From the NCBI GenBank assembly GCA_902574225.1, contig CACGMO010000009.1, forward strand, positions 1 through 64,000: DNA of 64,000 bases, in the 5' to 3' direction. The position numbers and the translations under genes were made by a program. The notes under the pieces were generated by a model, which did not search any database, was not told the DNA's origin, and saw nothing but the letters and a program-made list of their open reading frames with translations. This document shows positions 17,638 to 26,916 of the stretch, piece by piece; within the stretch, counting starts at the first letter, position 1; each line of letters starts with the position of its first letter. This DNA comes from an uncultured Alphaproteobacteria bacterium. GTDB taxonomy: Bacteria; Pseudomonadota; Alphaproteobacteria; Rhodobacterales; Rhodobacteraceae.

Positions 17638-18621
17638 ATGACTTTTAAAATTTTAAAATCAAATAATATAGAAATACGTGCAAAAATAGAAGGATCAGGT
17701 CCGTTAATCGTTTTAGTCCATGGATGTCCTGAAAGCTGGTATAGTTGGAGACACCAAATCCCATTGTTAGCTGAAAAAGGCTTCACCGTAGCCGCTATCG
17801 ACGTTAGAGGATATGGAGGCTCATCAAAGCCATATGAAATTGAAGCCTACAGCATGAGGGAACTTACTAAAGATGTTATTGGTGTTATAGACGCTCTAGG
17901 CTTTGAAAAGGCTATCTTAATGGGTCGAGATTGGGGTGGCCCAATTGTGTGGAATACTGCCGTTTTAAATGCAAGTAGAATATCTGCTGTTTTAGGCCTA
18001 TCAGTACCATTTTTTCCGAGAGGTAAAATCTCAACAATTGATCTCTTCAGAAAAATATATAAAGGCAAGTTTTTCTATCAGCTCTATTTTCAAGAAGAAG
18101 GTGTTGCCGAACAAGAGTTTGAAGAAAATATACGAAAATATTTGGAGCTAACCTATTTTTCGATTGATGCGAGAGGAATGAGGTATCAGAAAGAGAATGC
18201 TATAAATGCTAGCTCGAAAGGGCCTAATGCGAAATATCTAGATGGTATACCCGTATTCGACAATTACCCCTCTTGGATGACTGCAAAAGATATGGACTAT
18301 CTAGTCAACGAGTTTGAAAATAGTGGAATGCGAGGGCCTCTTAATAGATACAGAGCGCAACAAATTGATTTTGAAGACTTACTTGAGCTGACAGATGCAA
18401 AAATTAAACAACCCTCTGCTTTCTTAACTGGGAGATATGATCCTGTAAATTTCTTCACAGGCTCTAATTATGAAAGTAGCGAAGATCTAAGGAACAGAAT
18501 TAGTAAAAATTATGAAAACCTTTTGTCAGTATGTCTCCTAGAGGATGCGGGACACTGGGTTCAGCAGGAAAAACCTGCAGAAGTAAATAACTTCATTTTA
18601 GACTTTCTCTCAAGACTTTGA
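17638..18621 (+). CDS. alpha/beta hydrolase, epoxide-hydrolase type
   Basis: 327 residues from ATG 17638, with AGGTGAAG as SD; the GTG at 17626 is less likely. Fold marks: oxyanion-hole HGCPESWYSWRHQ (the H-G-x-P form typical of epoxide hydrolases and haloalkane dehalogenases), the GYGGSSKP segment, and a nucleophile elbow G-R-D-W-G-G whose aspartate is diagnostic for epoxide hydrolase/dehalogenase rather than a serine esterase. The terminal catalytic His is in DAGHWVQQE. The substrate is unknown. It lies in the 17.0-19.7 kb operon before the PLP enzyme. Confidence 0.88.
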   Translation: MTFKILKSNNIEIRAKIEGSGPLIVLVHGCPESWYSWRHQIPLLAEKGFTVAAIDVRGYGGSSKPYEIEAYSMRELTKDVIGVIDALGFEKAILMGRDWGGPIVWNTAVLNASRISAVLGLSVPFFPRGKISTIDLFRKIYKGKFFYQLYFQEEGVAEQEFEENIRKYLELTYFSIDARGMRYQKENAINASSKGPNAKYLDGIPVFDNYPSWMTAKDMDYLVNEFENSGMRGPLNRYRAQQIDFEDLLELTDAKIKQPSAFLTGRYDPVNFFTGSNYESSEDLRNRISKNYENLLSVCLLEDAGHWVQQEKPAEVNNFILDFLSRL

Positions 18622-18654
18622 TAGAAGTCGAACAAAGTAAATTTGGATAAAGAA

Positions 18655-19716
18655 ATGAACCTGATTCAAGAGATTGATACCCCGGCAATTATTGTAGATC
18701 TGAATATTGTTAAAGAAAACATAAATACTTATCAAAAATATTGTGACGGTATTGGTATTAAATTACGACCTCATATAAAGACGCATAAAATCCCAGCCTT
18801 AGCCAAATTACAGATAAGAGCTGGAGCTGTAGGGGTAACGGCACAAAAAATTAGCGAGGCCGAGGCTATAATCTCGGAGGGTGGAATTGATGATATCCTT
18901 ATTACCTACAATATAATTGGGAAAAAAAAATTAACTGCTCTTCGAAATTTATCCAAGAAAGTAAAGGTTTCTGTTGTGGCTGACAGCTCTTTTTGCATAA
19001 AAGGCCTATCCAAGACATTTGAAAAGGCTAAGGAAGCTTTACCCGTATTAGTTGAGTGTGATACTGGGGCTAACCGTTGTGGAGTCACAAATCCTCAAGA
19101 GGCATGTGAATTAGCAGAATTGATAAATATAAGCCCTGGACTAATTTTCAAGGGTTTAATGACCTACCCTCCTATTTCCCAAGCTCAAAAAATTAACAGC
19201 TTTTTATCTGAGGCAAAAAAGCTAATCGAAGAAAAAAATATCGCTGTAAATACAGTTTCAATCGGCGGGTCACCTGACATGTGGAAAGTCCAAGATATTC
19301 CCATTGCAACAGAGTATAGAATTGGAACATATATATTTAATGATAGATCTCTTGTCGAAAAAGAAATTTGTTTAGACGATAAAGTTGCTTTAACTGTTTT
19401 AGCAACTGTAGTGTCAACTCCAACAAAAAATAGAGCAATAATCGATGCTGGGTCAAAAGTATTAACGTCAGACCTCTTTGGAATGAATGACTATGGCTCC
19501 GTAATAAATTTTCCCGAGCTCAGAATTACACAACTAACAGAAGAGCATGGTACGATTGTGAGCGAACAAAACACAAATTTAAAAATTGGACAAAAAATCC
19601 GAATAATCCCTAATCATGCCTGCGTAGTAACGAACATGCTGGATGAAGTAAATCTTATCATTGAAGAGAAAAAATTAAAAAAAGAAAAAGTTATCGCAAG
19701 AGGTAAAGTCTGGTGA
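18655..19716 (+). CDS. DSD1-type PLP enzyme: D-serine dehydratase / D-threonine aldolase-like
   Basis: About 353 residues from ATG 18655 (TTG 18643 possible). Alanine-racemase-like N-terminal barrel with the family PLP lysine in RPHIKTHK (K42 likely) and a C-terminal D-serine-dehydratase-like domain. The C-terminal metal site reads H-A-C (PNHACVVTN), the His-x-Cys form I associate with zinc-dependent D-serine dehydratase, whereas D-threonine aldolases use His-x-Asp. I therefore lean to a D-amino-acid dehydratase. It ends 2 bp before the convergent FAH/MhpD-type gene. Confidence 0.8.
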   Translation: MNLIQEIDTPAIIVDLNIVKENINTYQKYCDGIGIKLRPHIKTHKIPALAKLQIRAGAVGVTAQKISEAEAIISEGGIDDILITYNIIGKKKLTALRNLSKKVKVSVVADSSFCIKGLSKTFEKAKEALPVLVECDTGANRCGVTNPQEACELAELINISPGLIFKGLMTYPPISQAQKINSFLSEAKKLIEEKNIAVNTVSIGGSPDMWKVQDIPIATEYRIGTYIFNDRSLVEKEICLDDKVALTVLATVVSTPTKNRAIIDAGSKVLTSDLFGMNDYGSVINFPELRITQLTEEHGTIVSEQNTNLKIGQKIRIIPNHACVVTNMLDEVNLIIEEKKLKKEKVIARGKVW

Positions 19717-19718
19717 CT

Positions 19719-20519
19719 TTAAAATTTAACAACAAACTTCTTTTTAAATAATCTATCAAGTTCACAGGAAAAAACATCTGTCTTATTAATATCGTATGCG
19801 TCTGTGATAGTACCAGTCGTGATCGGCCCATTTAAGACCAACCAATCTGAGTTCTTTTCACAAAATTCTATGTAAGATCTCAAGGCAGCTAATGGACTTT
19901 TTTCTAAAATATTAGAAGACTTTCCCCGCTCTATAATATTATTGTTTTTTCTTAAAGTAAGATTAAATCTCTTTAATTCATCAATTATTGCAACCCTATT
20001 GTTTTCATCCGATGGAATTTCCCTTTCCTCTAAAATTTTATATTGGCCATGCAAACCAAATCCAGCGACTGTATCGGGTAATTTAAATATCCATCCCTCG
20101 TAGATGCTCTGGACTAACTCAACCCCAATTCCAAAGCTCTCACAACAAGAGATTAAGTCCATATCACTCATTTCACTATGTGGTTTCTTTCTAAGTCTAA
20201 AAAAGATCTCAGGCTCAAACTTCGGTTCAAGAAATTTTTCTGGTGAAAATAATTGTTCTTTTCTTAAAATCGTGGTGGAATACATGAAGCCAAAGATTGG
20301 TGCGTTTACAGAGTATTTTTCCCAAATTGTTTTGTTAGTAAATCCCACTTTTATTCCTAAAGCTTTTTCTTTTTTACCCTCACGGATTTCTTTTATTTCT
20401 ATAGCAATTCTGTAGGCATCCGACAGAGAGAAATTTGGAATAATACTGCTTGGTAATTGAGCTTGGGATGCATCTTCCAAGCAGTTAATTAAATAATTTG
20501 ACAGATTTTTTTTGCTCAT
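19719..20519 (-). CDS. 2-keto-4-pentenoate hydratase-like (MhpD/FAH superfamily)
   Basis: 266 residues. The N-terminal half matches MhpD-type hydratases (AYRIAIEIKEIR, GIKVGFTN, APIFGFMYS); acidic metal-ligand residues lie in EPEIFFRL and around GIGVELV. Such enzymes hydrate 2-hydroxypenta-2,4-dienoates from meta-cleavage of aromatics. Its start overlaps the stop of the upstream GST gene (ATGA), so both are probably translated together. A paralogous FAH-type gene lies at 29574. Confidence 0.8.
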   Translation of the reverse strand: MSKKNLSNYLINCLEDASQAQLPSSIIPNFSLSDAYRIAIEIKEIREGKKEKALGIKVGFTNKTIWEKYSVNAPIFGFMYSTTILRKEQLFSPEKFLEPKFEPEIFFRLRKKPHSEMSDMDLISCCESFGIGVELVQSIYEGWIFKLPDTVAGFGLHGQYKILEEREIPSDENNRVAIIDELKRFNLTLRKNNNIIERGKSSNILEKSPLAALRSYIEFCEKNSDWLVLNGPITTGTITDAYDINKTDVFSCELDRLFKKKFVVKF

Positions 20520-21148
20520 GGGAAAAATACCGGGTTAGCATTCGGCCTCCATTGAACAAATTTCTTTTGCGATTTATCGAACATTTTGGATTCAACAAAT
20601 GCTTTTAACCAATTTTGAAGTTTTTCCCAGCCAAATTCGTTAAACCACTTAATGTCAATGTTTGCAAATTGTCTAACGAATGGAAATATTGCTACATCGG
20701 CTAACTTTGGTTGCTCGCCAAAAAGGAATTCCCCCTTTATTTTTCTGTCTAGATCAATCAAATATTCTATGACCAAACTTCTACTGACTTTGCTGTCATT
20801 TTGGGGATACCGAGTAGCGTATTTTGTTTTGTCTAAGTTAGGTTTAAATTTTTCCTCAACCTGATTAATCAATCGATATCCTTCAGCGGGCATGTCTAAC
20901 CAGTCATCCGGGTCATTTTTTCTTAAAGCCCAAATCATTATATCCATACTTTCATCAATAATTTTATCTTTTAATTGCAGGCATGGAACAGTACCAGAGT
21001 TGGAAGCCTTCAAGAATTCACGTGGCTTATCCCGCAATACAATTTCTCTTAATTCCACATCAATATGTGATGAAAGCAGGGCCCACCTAGCTCTTATGGC
21101 ATAGGGACATCTACGAAAACTATATAGTATTGGAATGTCTTTACCCAA
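20516..21148 (-). CDS. glutathione S-transferase family protein
   Basis: 210 residues. Thioredoxin-like N-terminal domain with YSFRRCPYAIRAR (a Cys-Pro-Tyr active-site-like element), the cis-proline TVPCLQL and the ES-like DESMDIMIWAL glutathione-binding segment, then an all-helical C-terminal domain (LADVAIFPFVRQF). The start is TTG 21148, supported by AGAGG six bases upstream. It is third in a minus-strand operon QOR / sulfurtransferase / GST / MhpD-like. The CPYA motif is of omega/beta-like or stringent-starvation type, so thiol transfer is possible. Confidence 0.85.
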   Translation of the reverse strand: MGKDIPILYSFRRCPYAIRARWALLSSHIDVELREIVLRDKPREFLKASNSGTVPCLQLKDKIIDESMDIMIWALRKNDPDDWLDMPAEGYRLINQVEEKFKPNLDKTKYATRYPQNDSKVSRSLVIEYLIDLDRKIKGEFLFGEQPKLADVAIFPFVRQFANIDIKWFNEFGWEKLQNWLKAFVESKMFDKSQKKFVQWRPNANPVFFP

Positions 21149-21185
21149 AAAAAACCTCTCTAATTTTTCAATATTTAATCAACAC

Positions 21186-22076
21186 CTAATCTATTTCCAT
21201 GGGAAGACTTTCATCCATAGCCCATTCACTAAGAGAATTATCATAAACTTTCAATTTCTGAAAACCAAGTTGGTAAAACACAAAAGCATTCAATGTGGCT
21301 GCAATACCTCCACCACAGTAGTTAAGTATCTCAATATCCTTTGTAATCTTATGTTTTTCAAAAACCGACAATGCTTCTTTGGGTGATTTTAACATATGCG
21401 TATTTATATCCATCAGATCGCTAAATGGAATATTTATGCTACCTGGAATCCTACCTGGTCTCCCATAACGCGTACTTTCTCCATTGTGAATATCACTTGT
21501 CAGTGCATTAATTAAAATGCACCGATTATCATCCATAGCATCTAATGTTTGTTCCCTGCCCACAAAAAAGCCTTGATTTTTAGAATTTGAGAATACCGAT
21601 TTAGAATATAAATTTTCGCCAGACTCAAGATCATAATTATTTCGTTTCCACTCTCTCAAACCACCATTTAATACGCTAACATTTTTATATCCCAACATGT
21701 AAATCATCCACCAAACCCTCGTGGCCCACTGAAGACCATTTGTTGAATACAAAATAATATGGTAGGGATCACCAATTCCCAACTTACCAAAACTATTACT
21801 TAAGCGCTCAATGTCAGGCAAGGTAAATTTGTATTGACTTTCTGGATCTGAAATCTGGATTTGAAGATCTAGAAATGATGCCCCAGGGATATGTTCCCTT
21901 AAATAATCCTGATGGCCACTCTCAACGTCATAGGGTTTAGAAGGATGATCATCCGTGTAATGCAAAAATGTTGAACAGTCATAAATACGTAAATTCTGAT
22001 TTCCTAAATTTTTCTTAAGCCATTCACATGAAATTATAGCTTCAGGATACTTCCAGCCTATTTCTATTTTTTCCAT
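21186..22076 (-). CDS. second tandem-rhodanese sulfurtransferase
   Basis: 296 residues, two rhodanese domains, clearly related to the protein at 13128-13994. The shared C-terminal loop is C-G-G-G-I-A-A-T; other shared stretches are NALT, RYGRPGRIP-SINIP and YDNSLSEWA. The N-terminal domain has HIPGASFLDL. It sits 9 bp after the quinone reductase gene and 37 bp before the GST gene, a context that suggests thiol/sulfur chemistry coupled to detoxification. Confidence 0.85.
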   Translation of the reverse strand: MEKIEIGWKYPEAIISCEWLKKNLGNQNLRIYDCSTFLHYTDDHPSKPYDVESGHQDYLREHIPGASFLDLQIQISDPESQYKFTLPDIERLSNSFGKLGIGDPYHIILYSTNGLQWATRVWWMIYMLGYKNVSVLNGGLREWKRNNYDLESGENLYSKSVFSNSKNQGFFVGREQTLDAMDDNRCILINALTSDIHNGESTRYGRPGRIPGSINIPFSDLMDINTHMLKSPKEALSVFEKHKITKDIEILNYCGGGIAATLNAFVFYQLGFQKLKVYDNSLSEWAMDESLPMEID

Positions 22077-22085
22077 ATTATTACA

Positions 22086-23060
22086 TCAAGGGACTAAATA
22101 TATACTTCCCCCACCCTTTCTAGATTCTAGAGTTTCATGCGCCTTAGATGCATCTTTCAAATCAAATGGCAAAAATTCCGAAACCTTAATTATTTCATCT
22201 CCAAAAGCTTTAAATACAGAAGCTGCCATATTTTCATAGTTTTTCCGATTCCCAAAATAATGAAAAAGTATAGGGCGAGAAATAGATAGTGATTTCTCAG
22301 CTAGTGTACTCATTAAAACGGGTTGGACGGGACCTGATGATTGGCCAAAATTAATGAGATATCCACAATGCGCTAGTGATGATAGAGAAGACTCGAAGGT
22401 GTCATTCCCTACAGAGTCGAAAACTATATCCACACCTTTTCCATTAGTAATATCCAATACTTTCTCACTAAAATTTTTGTCACTCGAAACGAAAGTTTCA
22501 ATACATCCATTCAATTTCGTTTCATCAATTTTCTCTTGTGATCCTACACTTCCTATTACCTTCACACCCATTGCGGATGCCCACTGGCAAAGTAGGCGAC
22601 CAACACCCCCAGACGCGGCTGTTACCAAAATAGTTTTTGATGAGTCAACTAATGTTATACGATTAATAAGCATTTCTACTGTCATCGCTCTCAGGAAATT
22701 TGTCGCAACTAATTCATCGCTTAAGAAATCAGGGATTTTAATTACTTTATCATGGGAAATATTTATATGGGTTGCGTAAGCTCCATATTCTCTTGTGCAA
22801 AATGTCACTCTTTCTCCAATTACAAAGCCTTCGACATTATCGCCAATCTTTTCGACTATACCGCTAGCTTCGCATCCTGGAATGCCGGGTAAAGTCAGTG
22901 TTTTGTAAAGTCCCGATCGCACATACACGTCATGATAGTTTACACCTATAGCCATATTTCTAATTCTAATTTCATTAGCAGAAGGTTCACTGTTGTCCCT
23001 TTCCTGGTAGGACAAGACATCAGAGGAACCATATGCACTTACGATGATTGCCTTTGACAA
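22086..23060 (-). CDS. NADPH:quinone reductase-like, zinc-free medium-chain reductase
   Basis: About 324 residues of the MDR superfamily, quinone-oxidoreductase (QOR/Qor-like) group: GVNYHDVYVRSGLY, PGIPGCEASGIVEKIG, the Rossmann motif AASGGVGRLLCQWA, and no structural-zinc cysteine cluster. I chose TTG 23060 (MSKAIIVSAYG) because GGAG lies six bases before it; TTG 23072 would add four residues. First gene of the four-gene minus-strand operon ending at 19719. Likely one- or two-electron reduction of quinones or enones. Confidence 0.87.
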   Translation of the reverse strand: MSKAIIVSAYGSSDVLSYQERDNSEPSANEIRIRNMAIGVNYHDVYVRSGLYKTLTLPGIPGCEASGIVEKIGDNVEGFVIGERVTFCTREYGAYATHINISHDKVIKIPDFLSDELVATNFLRAMTVEMLINRITLVDSSKTILVTAASGGVGRLLCQWASAMGVKVIGSVGSQEKIDETKLNGCIETFVSSDKNFSEKVLDITNGKGVDIVFDSVGNDTFESSLSSLAHCGYLINFGQSSGPVQPVLMSTLAEKSLSISRPILFHYFGNRKNYENMAASVFKAFGDEIIKVSEFLPFDLKDASKAHETLESRKGGGSIYLVP

Positions 23061-23156
23061 TTTTTTCTCCAATTCGCTTGTTAAAATTTATAAATAATTT
23101 AAGCTCATATTCTTTGCATGCTAGTCATCACAATTTATTAAAGCAGGAATTAATAT

Positions 23157-24323
23157 ATGAATATTTTACCAGAAATAGACAAAATATCCAATGAACTAAA
23201 AAAAATCTTTAAAGATCTTCACCAGCATCCAGAATTAGGGTTTGAAGAGGTAAGAACATCTGAAATAGTAAAAGAAAAGCTTCAGGATTTTGGAGTGGAT
23301 GAGATACATACAAATATTGGGAAGACAGGAGTAGTAGCTGTAATAAATGGCAAGCAAAAAGGTGGTAATCAAATTGGGTTAAGAGCAGATATGGATGCGC
23401 TCCCAATTGAGGAAACCACTAATCTTGATTATGCATCAAAAAACCCAGGCAAAATGCATGCTTGTGGGCATGATGGGCATACTACAATGTTACTGGGGGC
23501 GGCAAAGCATCTGTGTGAAACCCGCAATTTTAAAGGCAAGGCTATCTTAATTTTTCAACCAGCTGAGGAAGGTCTAGGGGGAGCACGACTTATGCTACGA
23601 GAGGGTTTATTTGAAAAATTTCCATGCTCTGAAATTTATGGAATACATAATTCTCCAAATGGTAGACATAGCGAGATTTCAATATGCAAAGGCAAGGCCA
23701 TGGCTGGTGCTTCTTTTTTTGATATTACAATAAATGCAAAAGGAAGTCATGCTGCTATGCCTCATCAATCTATAGATCCGATTATTATTTGCGCAAACAT
23801 GATTGATCAAATGCAGGCTATAGTTTCAAGAAACACTCCACCTCTAGAAAGCGTTGTCTTATCAATAACTCAGATCCATTCTGGCTCGGCGTACAATGTT
23901 ATTCCTGAGGTAGCTACCCTCTGTGGAACGATACGGTATTTTTCTGAAGAAGTTTATGCGTTAATTGAAGAGCGTGTAAAAGCGATATGCAGAGGGCTTG
24001 AAGCAACCTACAATGTCGAAGTGACTCCTGATCTTCGAAATACTTTTGATGTTCTACATAATGATAACGAACTAAGTGATTGTTATATGGATGCCGCAGA
24101 AGAAATTGTTGGAAAAGAGAATATTATAAGAACTGCACGGCCAGCTACTGGCTCTGAAGACTTTGCAGATATGTTAAAACATGTTAAAGGCGCATACTGT
24201 AGGATAGGCCACAGTGGAACCCAACCGTTACATAGTCCTAAATTTACACTAGATCCAGATATCATTCCAGTGGGTGCATCAGTTTTAGCAAGGCTAGTAG
24301 AAAAGCAATTGCCCACCAATTGA
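23157..24323 (+). CDS. M20D amidohydrolase (hippurate hydrolase / N-acyl-amino-acid amidohydrolase)
   Basis: 388 residues. Metal motifs: MHACGHDGHTTMLLGAA (Cys-Gly-His-Asp-Gly-His), FQPAEEGLGGARLM with the catalytic glutamate pair, GLRADMDALPI, ATGSEDFADM and a terminal HSPKF. Members cleave hippurate, indole-acetyl-amino acids or N-acetyl-amino acids. It is monocistronic, with a divergent neighbour (QOR) and a convergent one (SulP) 14 bp away. Confidence 0.9.
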   Translation: MNILPEIDKISNELKKIFKDLHQHPELGFEEVRTSEIVKEKLQDFGVDEIHTNIGKTGVVAVINGKQKGGNQIGLRADMDALPIEETTNLDYASKNPGKMHACGHDGHTTMLLGAAKHLCETRNFKGKAILIFQPAEEGLGGARLMLREGLFEKFPCSEIYGIHNSPNGRHSEISICKGKAMAGASFFDITINAKGSHAAMPHQSIDPIIICANMIDQMQAIVSRNTPPLESVVLSITQIHSGSAYNVIPEVATLCGTIRYFSEEVYALIEERVKAICRGLEATYNVEVTPDLRNTFDVLHNDNELSDCYMDAAEEIVGKENIIRTARPATGSEDFADMLKHVKGAYCRIGHSGTQPLHSPKFTLDPDIIPVGASVLARLVEKQLPTN

Positions 24324-24337
24324 TTTATAAGATAAAA

Positions 24338-25936
24338 TCATTTAGCTAGAACGCCTGTTTTTACATTATAATCAACAGCTATCTGGTAAGTTGGATCGTC
24401 ATCGCTGTCTACCATGAGCTGGCCTGTTTTTGTCAAGAGGTCATGACAATCACGGCTTAAGTGACGTAATTTCACCACTCTTCCAGAAACTTGATATTTT
24501 TCAGCAATATCTTCAATGGCTTTCAACGCCGATTGATCAACTACCTTCGACTTAGCAAAATCTAGAATAACTGTTTGCGGGTCATCATCAGGTTTGAAAA
24601 TTTCAACAAAACTTTCGACTGATCCAAAAAAAAGAGGTCCTTCAATATCATAAACCTTAGCTCCCTTTGTTCTTATAGAGGGGCGTTCAACGGCTCGTAT
24701 CCTTATAGCGGAGTTCCAGGCAAATACTAAAGCAGAAACTATAACACCCACTAAAACAGCAACAGCTAAATCTTCGAGAACTGTGACAACGGTTACCAAG
24801 ATGATAACAAGCGCATCTGATTTTGGGATTTTTGTAATTAGGCTTATAGAACTCCAAGCAAAAGTACCAATAACCACCATGAACATAACACCTACCAAAG
24901 CGGCTATTGGTATTGCCTCAATGAGAGCGCTACCATACAAAATAAAGAAAAGTAGAAAAAGGGAGGCTGCCGTAGCAGCAATTCTCGTTCTTCCGCCTGA
25001 TTTGACATTTATCATAGATTGACCAATCATTGCACATCCACCCATTCCACCAAAAAAGCCCGTAATGGTATTTGCAGCACCTTGGGCCATGCACTCTTGT
25101 CTTGTTCCACCTCTTTTATTCGTGATTTCCCCAACAAGGTTGAGTGTCAAAAGACTTTCAATCAATCCGATAGCAGACAAGACTATCGCGTAAGGGAAAA
25201 TGATATATAAAGTTTCTAAATTAATAGGAACCGTTGGAATAGAAAAAAGTGGCAACCCACCAGCCACTGGAGCGAGATCCCCAACCGAGGGAACAGGAAT
25301 ATCAAAATAAATAACAACGAGGCTCACAATAATAATTGCTGCTAAAGGTCCAGGCAAGAGTCGTGTTATTTTTGGTGTGAGCCAAATTAAAACCATTGTA
25401 ATACAGACGATTAAGACTGAGGTGCTTAATAGCATACCACTCATCCATTCCAAATTGCCTTCTGCTGTTTCATATTGAAATTGTCTTATTTGGGCAAGAC
25501 CTATTACTATTGCGAGCCCATTAACAAAACCCAACATCACTGGTTGAGGAACCATCCTAATAAATTTCCCTAACTTAAAAACTCCAGCAAGTATCTGAAG
25601 TATCCCCATAAGGATAACAGTCGCAAATAGGTACTGAACACCATGCTCCGATACAAGGGAAATCATAACAACAGCCAATGCACCTGTTGCGCCCGAGATC
25701 ATCCCCGGCCTTCCACCAAAAAGAGCAGTAACTAAACCAACAATAAACGCAGCATATAATCCAACCAGAGGCTCTACTCCAGCTACGAAAGCAAACGCAA
25801 CTGCTTCAGGTACTAATGCTATAGCTACCGTTAGTCCTGCTAGAATCTCAACTCTTAAAAGTGATATGGAGAGCTGGTTGTTAAGAGTATTATTTTGATA
25901 ACTCTCAGCTAATATTGAAATTGCTGTTTTTATCAC
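24338..25936 (-). CDS. SulP-family anion transporter with STAS domain
   Basis: 532 residues. The membrane part (about residues 25-400) has 10-12 helices with the SulP hallmarks VALVPEAVAFAFVAGVEPLVGLYAAF and GGRPGMISGATGA. The C-terminal STAS domain covers about 430-520 (TVILDFAKSKVVDQSALKAI). Such carriers move sulfate, bicarbonate or dicarboxylates, often with sodium or protons. The start is GTG 25936 with GAGG six bases upstream. The marine BicA-like group is one possibility, but the substrate cannot be assigned. Confidence 0.9.
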   Translation of the reverse strand: MIKTAISILAESYQNNTLNNQLSISLLRVEILAGLTVAIALVPEAVAFAFVAGVEPLVGLYAAFIVGLVTALFGGRPGMISGATGALAVVMISLVSEHGVQYLFATVILMGILQILAGVFKLGKFIRMVPQPVMLGFVNGLAIVIGLAQIRQFQYETAEGNLEWMSGMLLSTSVLIVCITMVLIWLTPKITRLLPGPLAAIIIVSLVVIYFDIPVPSVGDLAPVAGGLPLFSIPTVPINLETLYIIFPYAIVLSAIGLIESLLTLNLVGEITNKRGGTRQECMAQGAANTITGFFGGMGGCAMIGQSMINVKSGGRTRIAATAASLFLLFFILYGSALIEAIPIAALVGVMFMVVIGTFAWSSISLITKIPKSDALVIILVTVVTVLEDLAVAVLVGVIVSALVFAWNSAIRIRAVERPSIRTKGAKVYDIEGPLFFGSVESFVEIFKPDDDPQTVILDFAKSKVVDQSALKAIEDIAEKYQVSGRVVKLRHLSRDCHDLLTKTGQLMVDSDDDPTYQIAVDYNVKTGVLAK

Positions 25937-26057
25937 GACCGCCTCATTAATAGTTTAAAAAAAAATTTGTATCACTTAATATGGACTTTAAATAAATATG
26001 TAAAGCCTGTTTTCACTATTTAGATAGAATATAAAAAACTTTGTTAGGACTTATTAA

Positions 26058-26909
26058 ATTACTTGCCAGTTAAAAATACCTTCAATTGATAAGCTCGTTG
26101 ACAAAAAAATCCTTGCTTGCCAGCTTCAAAAAGAGGAGCGTTTTTTTCGTTTCTGGAAGGAACAAAATCTATCAAAAACAGATTATATTAGAACTCTAAT
26201 TACTGCGGCATCTGTTTCAAATAATCTGTCATGGATTTTTTTTTCTGCCTATCAATGTGCTATAAGACATCACTTTAATCAAAGAATTAATGGAACTATT
26301 TCACTAGCAGTCAGAGAAATCTCAGATGCTCCGATTAAAACTACTTTTGATAATAAGAAAAATATATTGTTACTAAGTGGTAAGAAATCTTGGTTAGTGA
26401 GCACAAATGTTGACATGATCCTATTGTATGTAAAGCTAGGGGAACCTATCGAGTTTCCACTAAACAACAAGACGCGTTTTCTAAACTCAGTTTTAGTTCC
26501 GCTTTATAAAGAAAAATCGACAATTCGTGAAACGTTTGAGAAAGTAAAATTTCTAAGAAGTTTGAATCAAGGTAGTTTAACATTGAAAAAAACAAAAATA
26601 ATGCCGGAGAATATTTTTTCAGGGAAAAATATCCGTGGTTTCGGTTACATAGAGCAATTTTTTGTTATGCTCTCCTTTGGCATATTTTTTGTTACTAAGG
26701 TCAATAACATAAAATATAAGAGGATATTTTTCAAAGCAGTGAAAGCATTCACTAGTGATTTTAACACACGTAATTCTCCTAAAATGACAGTAAGATTTCA
26801 TAAAAAACACTTTAAAAAAATGATACATATTTTTGATCGTTTACCTGAGAGAAAAGTAATAATTGGTTGGGAATTTGATAAGTATATTTTCTTCAACCTT
26901 CTTAAATAA
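26058..26909 (+). CDS. diverged acyl-CoA-dehydrogenase-like protein lacking a standard start codon
   Basis: The frame is open for 284 codons from the TAA at 26055 to the stop at 26909, yet the first ATG/GTG/TTG in it is TTG 26367, after 103 codons of protein-like sequence. ATT 26058 has AGGA eight bases upstream and is my proposed start. The middle resembles the acyl-CoA dehydrogenase beta domain: SLAVREISDAPIKTTF, then LLSGKKSWLVSTNVDMILLY (like the family G-x-K-x-W-I-T/S element), and a QGSLTLKKTKIMPENIF strand. At about 283 residues it is about 100 shorter than the family, and FAD contacts are not clear. It could also be a decaying pseudogene. Confidence 0.45.
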   Translation: MTCQLKIPSIDKLVDKKILACQLQKEERFFRFWKEQNLSKTDYIRTLITAASVSNNLSWIFFSAYQCAIRHHFNQRINGTISLAVREISDAPIKTTFDNKKNILLLSGKKSWLVSTNVDMILLYVKLGEPIEFPLNNKTRFLNSVLVPLYKEKSTIRETFEKVKFLRSLNQGSLTLKKTKIMPENIFSGKNIRGFGYIEQFFVMLSFGIFFVTKVNNIKYKRIFFKAVKAFTSDFNTRNSPKMTVRFHKKHFKKMIHIFDRLPERKVIIGWEFDKYIFFNLLK

Positions 26910-26916
26910 AAAGTTC

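Noticed and set aside
26367-26909. 180-residue gene starting at TTG 26367
   Set aside because: The upstream 103 codons in the same frame read as continuous protein, so this TTG is internal.
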